Positions 22,479 to 32,574 of a DNA stretch of 64,000 bases are shown here, piece after piece. Position 1 is the stretch's first letter. Every line of letters begins with the position of its first letter. Where the stretch lies: assembly GCA_032718865.1 (NCBI GenBank), contig JALUTQ010000040.1, positions 434,001 through 498,000 of the forward strand. The letters are read 5' to 3'. Source of the stretch: Tilletia caries. Its lineage: Eukaryota > Basidiomycota > Exobasidiomycetes > Tilletiales > Tilletiaceae. The translations under genes were made by a program, and so were the position numbers. The notes under the pieces were generated by a model. It made no database searches. It was not told where the DNA came from and saw only the letters and a list, made by a program, of their open reading frames with translations.

Positions 22479-23873
22479 ATGGCCGAACATGCCACCGAAA
22501 ACACGAAGGCAAGTGAGCCAGCCAGGGACTTCAATGAAGAACTTCGCGCGTCCAGTATCGCGCTGTGCATCCTCAACATCCAGCAGCAGCGGCTCCAGAG
22601 GAGCATCAACGTGATGCCCCTGATGAGGTACTTAACGACGAGACCCCTCAATTCGGCAGCATCTCAACAGCTTTGCAACCTCTACGAACTCGTGACCAGC
22701 TTCGACTCGTCTTTACTTGAGCTCGGACTCAGCATCCATCGGAGCAATAAGGCCCATGCGGAATTGATGACCGGTTGGAAAAGGCTTCTGGGAACCATCG
22801 TCGAGGGGTGGAAACGCGGAGATCTGCTGAACACAGCAAACACGTAAGCATCTCAGCTACCTGCTTCCTTGCGTTTTGCAGCCCATCGGTGGACCTGACC
22901 GGAATCTTCGATTACCTCCTACAGTCCGGTGCACATCAAACACTTCTCGGAAGCGAACCGCGACGTGTCCGGTCCTCACATACTGATCCGCGACGATTTC
23001 ACTTTGGACAGCGCATGGCCGGGAGTCAAAAACTACATCCACCCTTCCGCGGGCACGGGACGTGATGGTGTGGAACAGTTTATCAACCAAGCGATCAGTG
23101 CTGAGATGGCCTTCAAGAAGATTACCATCGAGATCGAATCTCAATTCGCCCGCATGCCCAAGGGGCACTTGGATCACATCCACGAGACAGTTCCGGCGTC
23201 CCGGGGCCCTTATCGAGCCTTGCCCCTCGGCGGCTGCACCACGATCCCTTCCTCGATCTGGCAACACGTCCTGGGCAACCCCATGCTGATCAAATTCCTC
23301 GCAAATAGCGGCAACCCGCTCGTCGTCTTCCAATGCGTACAGGATTGGATGGAAAACGGAGACGAGGCCGTGCTTCCCAAGATGCTGGCCGGTCTAGTCC
23401 AACAGGAGTTTCAGAGGGTGTGCGGGCCCAATTTGGCGGCGACCACGGGATTGATGATGGAACTTCAAGCACGATGGATGCGGGGACCGAAGGGATTGCC
23501 CTACAAGCCCGAAGTGAACGAGGGACAGCCGGTGACCGAGGCGCAGAACTCGGGCAACGACAAAGGCAAGGACGAAGCCCCTCGTCCGAAAAAGTTCAAG
23601 GAGGAGACGGCAACCACGACGACAAAGGACGACACAGTGGACGAGCCCGCCTTCCCACCCCAAGCCTGGCCGAACAAAACCAAAGTCGGACGATCACCCC
23701 TGGCGCTCCACGTCCTCAACGCAGCGGATTCTCGAGAAGACCTCAAGAGCGAAGCGGACCGATCGAACTCGCATCCGTCGCCCACTTCCGATTCCGAGAA
23801 TCGACCGCCGTCTCGCTCTCGCATTCCTCAGCCGGTGAAGCGTCATAGTGGGGTGGAATCGCCCGCTTGCTAA
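22479..23873 (+). CDS. Hypothetical protein of unknown function
   Basis: Exon 1 is 22479-22843 and exon 2 is 22925-23873 (GTAAGC donor, CCTACAG acceptor), giving 437 residues. An earlier acceptor at about 22881 would bring a stop, so the later one is preferred. The N-terminal 300 residues look globular and helical (QQQRLQRSINVMPLMRYLTT, FINQAISAEMAFKKITIEIE, GGCTTIPSSIWQHVLGNPML). The C-terminus from about residue 320 is charged and Ser/Pro rich (KKFKEETATTTTKDD, SENRPPSRSRIPQPVKRHSG) and contains a basic patch that could be a nuclear signal. I do not recognise the family. Neighbours give no operon-like hint. Confidence 0.6.
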
Positions 23874-24497
23874 GATCGCGCTGTCGGTGCTGCGAGCTGT
23901 AGAGTGGAATATCGTGGCCGCTGCCATGCCATGCCTTCACACAAGCGCGAAGTCGGCGCTACGAAGCATCCGGCCATTCAACTTTCGGAAGAAACCGTCA
24001 AGAAAAGCGTTCCCTTCCTTGCCTGCTTACATATCAGGACACGCTGACCGATGGTCGGTACCGCGTACTCGGTTCAAGATTTATCATGATTGATGCTCAT
24101 ATAAAGCGCTCCCGGGCTCCCCTCTCCACACACATCTTTCGCTTTCCATATACATACCTCACGCGACGCGCGGCGAGGACAGTTATGAATACTACGCTCT
24201 CCTCGCGAGTCTCCCCTGACCTCAATGAATCCCACCTGCCTGGACCTCCCTGGAGGCCTGTTGACCACGCAGCTGCTCATCGTCTTCTGCCGAAGCAACT
24301 GGAAGTTTCTCGTTCGTGCCCGATCCAAGTGACGAGAACAAGAAAATTGCTCGGCCCACTTGACTTCCATCCCCCTTGCCACCAAGATACATAGTCCAGC
24401 TCGTACTCGCACTCATACCCCCAGCGGTACCTTTTCTAAGCCCTGCGCTTCTCCTCCGGCTTCACCCCCCTTCTGACTTTATATCGATATCTGCATC
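23874..24497. other. Intergenic and Fes1 promoter
   Basis: 624 bp with no supported gene. A TATATCGATAT element lies at 24480-24490, just before the ATG at 24498. Confidence 0.4.
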
Positions 24498-26307
24498 ATG
24501 AGTGCCGACGGCAACCTGAATGCGCTCCTTCGGTGGTCCATCGAGAACGACCCCGAAGCAACACGACGAGCAGCCGCCCTGCTCAACTCAAATCCGTCAG
24601 CAGCACAAACCGGCAGCGGCGGCGGCGGGGGCATCGCTCTACACGCCTCCGATCCTTACGCCCAACTCCAGCAACAACCCGGCTCCTCAATCCCGCAGAG
24701 CAAAGAAGAAGCCGATGCCGTGCTGGCCGCGCTGGCCGGTCGACAGGCGGGTATGAAGCGCACGACGGAGGCGGAGATGATGGTTGAGCAGATGGCGGTG
24801 GCGATGGGGAAGATCCCTACTGTTGATGGTGGGAAGGCGGTCGATCATGAGGACCGGGTGGTTGCGTTGGACAACTTTGAAATGGTGAATGCGAAGCCCC
24901 CCCCTTCGCGCTTCGTCTTATGTTCTCTGTGGTATGGAGCGAATGGCTGAACATCCCTTTCTTTTCCTGACCCAATAGTTGATCGAATCTCTCGACAATG
25001 CGAACTTGCTCCTTCCGCTCAAACTATGGGAGCCGCTCTTCAGCCTGCTGCACTCTCCTTCCGGGTCCGCCTCCACGTCCGAAGGGAAAGAGTCCGGTTT
25101 CGCTCAAGAGATGACATCGGAACAATCTGAGGAGATCCAAGCCGCAGCAGCGTGGATTATCGGCACAGCCGTGCAGAACAACCCGAAGTGCCAAACGGAG
25201 CTTCTCACCTGGGGAACAAGTGGGACAGGCAACCATGGCAGGGTAGGGGGCGAGCGGCCCGTGACGACCTTGCTGCGGCTTCTCCTTACGTCCGGCTCGA
25301 CCCAGGTGCGGAATAAGAGCGCATACGCGATCAGCGCGCTGCTCAAACACTACCCTGCTGCTGTCCGGCATTTCTCATGTTCGAGCACGGGTCCGTCGGA
25401 ATCGAGCACAGGTGTGAATCTGGACCAAACTTCATGCCTGGCGGGATGGGGTGCGGGTTCCTCCTCTTCCTCGTCGAACGATGCAGACTCGTCAGACGCG
25501 CTCTCTGCGTCGACACAGACCATCGACGGCGCGCGAGCCTGGTTCGCCCAGCACGGCCACGGCTCTCTCTCCCAAGTCGACCACAGCCTGAACGGTTGGA
25601 GCGTGCTGGCGCATGCGTTGCTAGACCCCAGCATGCTGGTACGTCGCAAAGTCGCGTTCTTGATCAACTCGCTGCTGTTGCAGTGGTCGGAGGCCGAGAC
25701 GGAGGAGGCGAATCGGCAGGCAGCGGCGGCGGCGGACTCGCGACCGGCGCCGTCGGGAGCGCCGGCTGAGCTTCCGCCGGAGACGATGCGGGAGGGGTCG
25801 TTGTCGTACGACGGCTTGCTCGGAGCCATGGTGGAGCAAGGCGTGATTCGGACCCTTCTCTTGTCGTTGCTTCCTGAGGATACGGAGACGACACATCAAG
25901 AGGGGGACGATGGGGCCGCCGATGTGAGCGTGTATGCGGGTCCCAACGGGGATGAGGAACCACGCAAGGACGAGGATTATGCGGAGAAGACGGTCCGGGC
26001 TGTGGTGTGTTTTGCACGGTGCGCGAGTGCCGCGTCATCCACGGCGGGACGGGCCATCGACGAAGCCGAGCGGAAGTGCATCGAGAGCGCACTCTCGCCG
26101 TCATCATCATCGGCCGGTGGCGGAAGGCTGTCGAACTTGTACGAACGGCTCGTCAAGGAGCTTGAAGGTGCGGCTCTGGGCACGGATGAGGAGGATGGGC
26201 AGGGAGCACAAGATCAAGATCTGAAGCGATGGCAGGAGCTCGGCCTGGACCGGTCCGAGTTGGAGTGGTTCGCTGGCTGGGTTGCTCAGCTTTCGGCGCG
26301 TCGGTGA
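24498..26307 (+). CDS. FES1: Hsp70 nucleotide exchange factor Fes1 (HSPBP1 family)
   Basis: Exons 24498-24884 and 24979-26307 give 571 residues. The start shows the Fes1 hallmark NLNALLRWSIENDPEA, and the junction reads ALDNFEM then LIESLDNANLLLPLKLW, the classic Fes1 armadillo repeat (AFDNFEMLIENLDNAN in homologues). The intron donor is an atypical GTGAAT and the acceptor CCCAATAG. Armadillo helices continue through about residue 530 (IQAAAAWIIGTAVQNNPKCQ, LLLTSGSTQVRNKSAYAISA, RKVAFLINSLLLQW). Relative to yeast (about 290 residues) the protein is nearly doubled by Gly/Ser/Asp-rich inserts. Fes1 stimulates ADP release from cytosolic Hsp70 during misfolded-protein handling. Confidence 0.9.
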
Positions 26308-27058
26308 ACATATCATCAGCCTGGAGCGCGAGACCCCTATGGGTCCACCTGTTCGTTCGTTCCTGATGCGAAGCAATCGATTCCAGACGAAATCGAACTC
26401 TCCGAGGCGCGCATTTATTTCTCAGCGTCTCGGCGCGTGTCTGGCTTCAGTAGTTCACGATCTGATATATGTGATTCACTGATTGCATCTGAGCAGAGCG
26501 GTCGTGGACCGTGCCATTTGCCAACTGCGTCTGCGACTCGCGCTGGATCGAAGGAAGGAATTCCACGCGGTGGGAGCGGAGCGAAGGCACGGCCCAGCAC
26601 GGATGTCCGTTGGGATGAGGGTCCGCAGATTCAGAAGAAGTTCGGATTTGGAAACCTTCGCGCGCAGGCCTCAGACCCAAGCAGGCGGCACCGCAAGCGG
26701 AGGCCCTGAAGCCGGAAGCCGGAAGGCTCTTCGCTCGAGGCCTGCTGGGCGCCGCTGCTGCTGCTGGGTGTTGTTGTTGTACTTCTGAGGCTCGGGAAGG
26801 GTGAAGCGTAGTGGCAGGCGGCAGCGGGTGCAAACTAATTATTTAAACACAACGTGCGTGCGGCGTTCCTGTGTGAGTTGGTGAGCGATCTGCGGCGCGG
26901 GGTTCAGACGTTCAGAAGACGTGGAGCGTGGAGGCGTGGAGGCGAGGTACGCACGAGTACGAGTACAAAAGGCGAGGTAGGTGAGGACGAGGCATGTGCG
27001 GCGCGCTGTCCCTGCACAAGTACGAGTACCACCAGTCACCACTCACCACCGACCCGCA
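26308..27058. other. Intergenic, promoter of the ManC-like gene
   Basis: Contains TTATTTAAACACA at about 26837 (a possible AT-rich core element) and repeated GTACGAGTAC motifs near 26950-27030. No convincing gene. The ORF upstream of the ManC-like ATG lacks conserved sequence, so the start at 27059 (MSFTPAHHL) is preferred over 26981. Confidence 0.4.
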
Positions 27059-28651
27059 ATGTCATTCACGCCAGCGCACCATCTCGACGTCTCCGGCGCA
27101 ACAGGGCCAGCGTCCGGCGCCTCCACGCCCGGCACCGCAACACCCGGCGCACAAGACTCCGCATCGACACCGACAGGCTCAACATCAGCACGAGCACTCG
27201 GTCTCGCCAATCTGCCACACGCCGCACAGGCGTCCATGTCCGTGCCCGCCGATATCCTGACGCGTCTCCTTCAGGGCGTCACCGACATGCAGTCCCAGAT
27301 CACCCGCCTACACTCCCGCATCGACTCGCTCGAAGCCTCAAATTGGGCCCTGCTCCAGCAGCACGCACAGCTACCACCGGGCTCGCCTGCCCTGCGCCCC
27401 AATGCCATCAGCAGAATGAACTCTCACAACGGCAGTTCACCTCTGCCGTCCCCTGCCACCTCGCCCGCCCCCGGTTCCGCAGCCTTCGCGCCCCACCTCT
27501 CCCTCTCCTCCTCCGTCCTCGCACAGCCAGCGCCCGTGCTCGCCTCGGAACCTTCCACAGACATGTGGTGCGTTGTCCCCGCCGGTGGAGCCGGGACCCG
27601 TCTCTGGCCGCTCTCGCGCGAGTCCTACCCGAAATTCCTCCTCGACCTCACCGGAACCGGCCGGACGCTGCTCCAGTCCACATGGGACCGTCTCTTGCCC
27701 CTCTGCGGCTCGTCCCGGCTCATGGTCGTCACCGGATCAGCTCACGTCGGAGGCGTGGGTGCCCAGCTTCCCGAGCTGTCCGAAGCCAACTTGCTCGCAG
27801 AGCCTTCGCCCAAGGAGAGCATGGCTGCCATCGGTCTCGCAGCCGCCGTCCTCAAGCGTCGTGATCCAGAGGCGGTTCTCGGCTCCTTTGCGGCCGATCA
27901 CATCATCTCCGGTCGCGACGCGTTCGAAGGCGCAGTCGCAGAAGCTGTCGAGACCGCCAAAGCAGGGTACCTCGTCACCATCGGTATCGCGCCCTCGCAC
28001 CCCTCCACAGGCTTCGGTTACATCAAGCTCGGCGAGAAGCTCAACCTCGGCGCGGCCCCAAACGCGCGACGCGTCACCGAGTTCAAGGAGAAGCCCGACG
28101 CTCGGACCGCATCGGCATACCTCGCCACAGGCCAGTACCGCTGGAACGGAGGCATGTTCGTCGTCCAAGCCAAGACCCTCCTCAGTCTCCTCCAACAGTC
28201 CATGCCGGCCCTGTACGAAGGCCTGGATCAAATCGCAGCCGCGTGGGACACCCCACAACGCGCCGCGGTCCTCTCCGAGATCTGGCCCAAGCTCGACAAG
28301 ATCGCAATCGACCACGCCGTTGCAGAACCAGCAGCCAAAGCAGGACGCGTCGCCGTCGTGCCCGCCACTTTTGGTTGGGACGACGTCGGAGACTTCGCCT
28401 CCCTCGCCGACCTGCTCCCCTCCGAGAAGGGCGAGGCATGTATCCTCGGCGACCCCCGTCTCGTCGTGACCGAGTCCCAGGCGGGCGGTCTCATCGTGCC
28501 CGCGGCCGGACGGCCGATCGCGTGTCTGGGTGTGGACGACGTCGTCATCGTCGACACGCCGGACGCGCTCCTTGTCACCACTCGTGCACGCTCGCAAGAG
28601 GTCAAGAAGATCGTGGCGCGCTGCAAGAAGAGCTTCCCTGCCCTTTGCTGA
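27059..28651 (+). CDS. Mannose-1-phosphate guanylyltransferase of bacterial ManC type with N-terminal extension
   Basis: Single exon, 530 residues. Residues 169-530 match the bacterial GDP-mannose pyrophosphorylase (ManC/RfbM) family, closest in my reading to actinobacterial enzymes. It opens MWCVVPAGGAGTRLWPLSRE with SYPKFLLDL, the nucleotidyltransferase signature. It continues with LLAEPSPKESMAAIGLAAAV, FAADHIISG, TIGIAPSHPSTGFGYIKLGE, EFKEKPDA and FGWDDVGDFASLADLL, and ends near VVDTPDALLVTTRARSQEVK. Fungi normally make GDP-mannose with the eukaryotic MPG1/PSA1 enzyme, which lacks this signature arrangement. Residues 1-168 are absent from bacterial relatives: Ser/Thr/Pro-rich with a predicted coiled coil (about 62-100, LLQGVTDMQSQITRLHSRID). 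The lack of introns suits acquisition from bacteria. Activity: GTP plus mannose-1-phosphate to GDP-mannose, feeding glycosylation. The exact donor and role beside MPG1 are inferences. Confidence 0.88.
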   Translation: MSFTPAHHLDVSGATGPASGASTPGTATPGAQDSASTPTGSTSARALGLANLPHAAQASMSVPADILTRLLQGVTDMQSQITRLHSRIDSLEASNWALLQQHAQLPPGSPALRPNAISRMNSHNGSSPLPSPATSPAPGSAAFAPHLSLSSSVLAQPAPVLASEPSTDMWCVVPAGGAGTRLWPLSRESYPKFLLDLTGTGRTLLQSTWDRLLPLCGSSRLMVVTGSAHVGGVGAQLPELSEANLLAEPSPKESMAAIGLAAAVLKRRDPEAVLGSFAADHIISGRDAFEGAVAEAVETAKAGYLVTIGIAPSHPSTGFGYIKLGEKLNLGAAPNARRVTEFKEKPDARTASAYLATGQYRWNGGMFVVQAKTLLSLLQQSMPALYEGLDQIAAAWDTPQRAAVLSEIWPKLDKIAIDHAVAEPAAKAGRVAVVPATFGWDDVGDFASLADLLPSEKGEACILGDPRLVVTESQAGGLIVPAAGRPIACLGVDDVVIVDTPDALLVTTRARSQEVKKIVARCKKSFPALC

Positions 28652-29361
28652 ATGCGAACGCGTATTCCTCATTGTCGGTTTTCGCCCGCTTGGAGAAGCA
28701 ATGATACCGGATCGACAACGCGCCGCCCTTTTGCGAATATCCGCATGACCTCGATTGCGGAGCCGGGAGACGATGGTGTACGATCAGGAAAGCTGTAAAC
28801 GAGGCCAGTGACAACAACAGTCGGTTTCTGCCCCTCGCGTCTTCCCTCGGTCATGATCAAGTCTACCTTCTCTGAAGAGACGCGTCTGCCTCCAACCCTC
28901 ACCACCCCGGTATACCATACCTCCCCCCCCAAACTATTCTTCACCACTCTCTCCCTCTTCAACATCGATCTGAATCATCCATTGAACATTTCTCTCCCTC
29001 TCCCCATAACTCTTCAACCTTTTACTTGCTATTATTTCTCTTAACTCGACGCGCGGGAAGCACAAAAGCACAGACATCCACACACACACAAATGCACCTA
29101 GTTCTCTTCACAAGCTGGTTCCATTCTTGTCTCCAGGAGGATTCGTTCCTTTTCGAATCTGCGACCTTGACGAGAGAGACCCGACCTCAGGCCTCACATC
29201 CTCACAGGCAGAAGCGGGATTTTGACGTGTTCTGTACTCTTCCGTCTCGATTTCGGTACCAGACTCAGGGATTGCCGACATCAAGGAAGCCCGGTGCAAT
29301 AGCGAAATAGCGGTGGGATTTGAGAATATATCGAGGGCAGCGATCGGTATAGCCTCTATGT
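28652..29361. other. Intergenic, convergent ends of ManC-like and TTC1-like genes
   Basis: About 710 bp, C/T-rich around 28880-29030. No ORF with supporting motifs, RNA gene or repeat. Confidence 0.4.
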
Positions 29362-30495
29362 CTACTTCACAAAGTTCATCGAGTATCCTCCGCCCGGCTG
29401 TTGTTCAAACTTGAAGTTATCCGTCGACAGACCGAAGTAGCCTAACGAAAAGAAGAAGAAGGGGCAAACAGAAAGATCACGAGAGGTTAGCTTCACTGCT
29501 CGCACCTGCAGAAGAATCCGTGCCTGAATCCGGGGCACAGCGCGAACGAAGTGGAAGAGAGAGAGAGAGAGAGAGGGAGAGACGTACCAAGGACTGTGTT
29601 CCCCATCCCTTTCAACTGACCCATCATCTCCTCCTTCTCCTTCTGTCCCGCCTCCTCGACGAGCGGCTTCAGGCGTTTGAGATGAGCCTCAACGGTGGAC
29701 CGAAGTGCGTTCGGTGTCTTTGGCAAGCTCTGGAGCGTCTTGTAATCTGTGGGGGGGGGGGGCACGACGAACGGGAAATTCCAAGGTGGATCAGTTATGG
29801 CCAGAGAGGGAAGGGGGAAGAAGCAGATCGTTCGTGTCAAGGTTTATGTGAAGACGTACCTTCCTCCGCATTGGTGAGGGCCACCCAACCGCCCTTCTTC
29901 TCGTATGCAGTCGCACGTCGATACAGTGCCTTGACGTAGACGGGGTCATCCACGAGTGCTATTTGAAAAAAAGAATCCATGCGTCAGTCCGGTATGAGCG
30001 ATCTGCCAACGACCTGAGCTCCCCCCCTCCCGTCCAGAAATACATGCCTGATGAACAAGCCGTGATCGCCCGGTCGTATTGCTCCTGTGTAGCGATGCGA
30101 AAATGGCACGGAAGGAAGAGTGTGAGCGCGTCGGTCGTTCCATGGAACATGGCATACGCAGCAGCATCTCCCCCCCCTGACGAAGAACTCACAAAGGTCA
30201 GATGACACGCCGCAACGTTGGCATAGAGCGTTGCCCTCAATTTTGCACATTCCGCCTCGACCGCCTCTTCAGCCGCCCGGACGCCAGAAGAAGCAATCAC
30301 CTCTTCTTCATCATATTCGACGGAAGCTCCCTCCGACTTGTCGTCGCCATCCCCGTTTTCATCTGTCTCCGGAGAAGGTTGAGGAGGGAGCACGCCCAAC
30401 GCGTCCTCATAGCTCGCCAGAGCCTCTGCAGTCCGCTTCGCCACAAAGTGCGCATTGCCTTCGTCCTTCAACTCCGTCGCTTCCTCGACGATGAG
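29362..30495 (-). CDS. TTC1-like TPR protein (5' end not self-contained)
   Basis: Five minus-strand exons: 30495-30193, 30084-30048, 29958-29860, 29746-29588 and 29441-29362, giving 225 residues from LIVEEATELKDEGN. The pieces follow TTC1: ATELKDEGNAHFVAKR, LYANVAACHLTF, EQYDRAITACSS, ALVDDPVYVKALYRRATAYE, a helical EMMGQLKGMGNTVLG, and the terminal YFGLSTDNFKFEQQPGGGYS. The 37-nt exon ends at a GC donor (CAG/GCATGT), so the second intron is GC-AG; this is required to keep phase. No in-frame ATG precedes the first exon before its CTGCAG acceptor, and the upstream DUS1 frame can splice into it in phase. The human homologue contains three TPR units and binds Hsp90-type partners. Whether a separate start exists or the protein is made as a DUS1 fusion is open. 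Confidence 0.75.
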
Positions 30496-30639
30496 CTGCA
30501 GAATTTCGAGCCACCGGGAAAGGAAAGATGAGGGGGGCAAGGGGGCAGGAAATCAGAAAGAGTGGGTCAGATGGGCTGGTGGTATGTGGTATGCATTACC
30601 TCAGTAGACTGAGAGTACAGGAGAGGGGGGGGGGAAGTC

Positions 30640-32574
30640 TCAACGCACCCTGAGACGCTTGGTATGAGGTAGATCGCCTTTTACAGATTCCCCATCGCCC
30701 ACCGCCGCTTCTCGATCGCCACCAGCAGGACCGACAGGCGGAGGATCCTGTCCATCGTCGTCGCCCTCCTTCTCGGCCCGTTCCCGCTTCGCCTGGGCAT
30801 TGGCCAGCCGCTGTAAGGCCTTCTGCTCGTCGATTTTCTGGAAATGCTCTGGTGGAAGTTCGGGTCGGAAGTACGGCTGGGCGAGCCAATGTGGGATCGG
30901 GGTTTGGTAGAGATGGACGTTGGACTGGTCGTCGGCTTCCTCCTCGATGAGCGTCGCCGCGTTTCCTCCATCCACGACCAGTCCGCCAACCGGGGCAGAA
31001 TAGTAGGGCGAAGCCGTTGCTGTTGGAATCAGTTTACGCGCAGATGGAATGGCAGACCCTTCGCTTTCGACCCGAGCTCGGAAAGCTTCGAGGCCACCTT
31101 GAGAGTCTTCCTCCAGCTTCTCCGCCAGCATCCGTACAAAGTCCCGGAAGTTGACCAAGCCCGCCTCGCGCCGATCCAACTCTTTCTCCTCGTTTTCGAT
31201 GTCTTTCGGACAGTTGGCCTCGTCTACGCGTGGCAGATGACAACGGCCCAGGAGCTCGCGAAGGTCTTTATGCACTTCCAATGCGGGTCTGCACATCTTG
31301 AACAAGTGTCCCTTGATGGCGCTGCTTCCCGTCTGGGTGCGCAGACCGCGAACGATGTCCAGGTATTCTGTCGCCATGGGGATGAGAGCCGGAAAGGGGA
31401 ATGTTGGAGCGAGAGGGAACATGGCCGATGGTTCTTGAACAACAGGAGATGTTGGTGACAAGAAGATGGCCGGGTTGTACAGATTGCCCTCGGCGCTCAT
31501 GATCCCATCGGCGCCGGTCCGACGCATCGCCAAGTCGAAATCTGCGGGGAACTGCACGTTCCCGTTAGCAAAGACGGGGATACTGACCGCCTTTTTCACA
31601 GCCCGAATGGCCTCCCAGTCCGCCAGGCCGGTGTAGTGGCCCTTCATCTCCCTCGTGCGGCCATGCACAGTGAGAATCTGCGCACCGGCGCGTTCCAGCA
31701 TGCGCGCATACGCGATCGTCCGAGCGAGCGAGGGAAAGATGCGCATCTTTGCGGTGACGGGTGCGCGGCAGTGCAGATGGAGCTTGTTCACCAGACGGAA
31801 GATGAGCGGCCAGTCTTCTTGGAGGAAGGCGCCGTAGCGGCCTCGTTTTGCGATTCCCTGTGGACATCCCAGGTTGAGGTCGACGGCGGAGCATTGGGTC
31901 TCGACGTACTGGGCGGCACGCAAGAGCGTGTCGGGATCATTCGCGCAGAACTGGTAGGACCCCCCGGCAAAAGCCCCATTGTCAGATCATTTGTTTCCCT
32001 GGTTGGAATTACAGCGCTGTGGAGACGTTCTCACCTGAACTACAAGAGGAAGATCGGTATCACGCTTCCCCTGATGCTCTTTTCCAAGAAGCTGAATGAG
32101 CTCAGCCCCTTCTTCCCCGCTGTCCATATCAAAGTTCTCGTCCAAGAAGCGCCTGCCTTTTCCCTTGCCCTTGCCCTTTGTACTTGCAGTGATGGCAGTG
32201 ACAAACATGCCGGCGTTGATCATGGGCGTGTATACGAGATCGGCGCCGTACCTACGTGAGAGGATGCGCCAGGCGAGCTCGGATTGGTCGACCATGGGTG
32301 CGACGATGCGCTTGGGAGATCCGAGGGAGGCGTAGAGGTCCCACGAGGAGAGCTTGGTATGCTCGGGCGTGCCGGTCTCTGGGAACGATTCGAGGGGCGG
32401 AATGGTGGAGTCATCGGAGTCGGTCAGAGCCGCGCCTGGCGCCCGCGCGGGAGAAGCGCGAGACTGGGCAGACGAGGATGTCGGGGCGGTTGAGTCGGCC
32501 ATGGATGTACTTGAGGTGGTTGCCTGAGGAAGAGACGCCGTCTGGTTCGCCTCTGAGCTAGCGGCCTGAGCCAT
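30640..32574 (-). CDS. DUS1: tRNA-dihydrouridine synthase 1 (DUS1)
   Basis: Exons 32574-32035 and 31950-30640 give 616 residues. The catalytic core is clear: [42 protein letters not shown] across the intron, [20 protein letters not shown] (with the conserved cysteine), VTAKMRIF, and [20 protein letters not shown]. These match the FMN-dependent Dus1 family, which reduces uridine 16/17 in cytosolic tRNAs. The first 95 residues are Ser/Thr/Pro rich and variable. The C-terminus is basic and acidic alternating ([16 protein letters not shown]) ending KRLRVR. The last codons carry a GTGCGT that also reads as a splice donor at the end of KRLR, 3 codons before the stop; this would join in phase to the TTC1-like exon at 30495 (directly, or through a 9-nt exon at 30600-30608). 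Confidence 0.9.

Noticed and set aside
28651..29100. CT-rich stretch as a separate gene
   Set aside because: No initiation context or splice pair yields more than a short frame; it reads as 3' flank.
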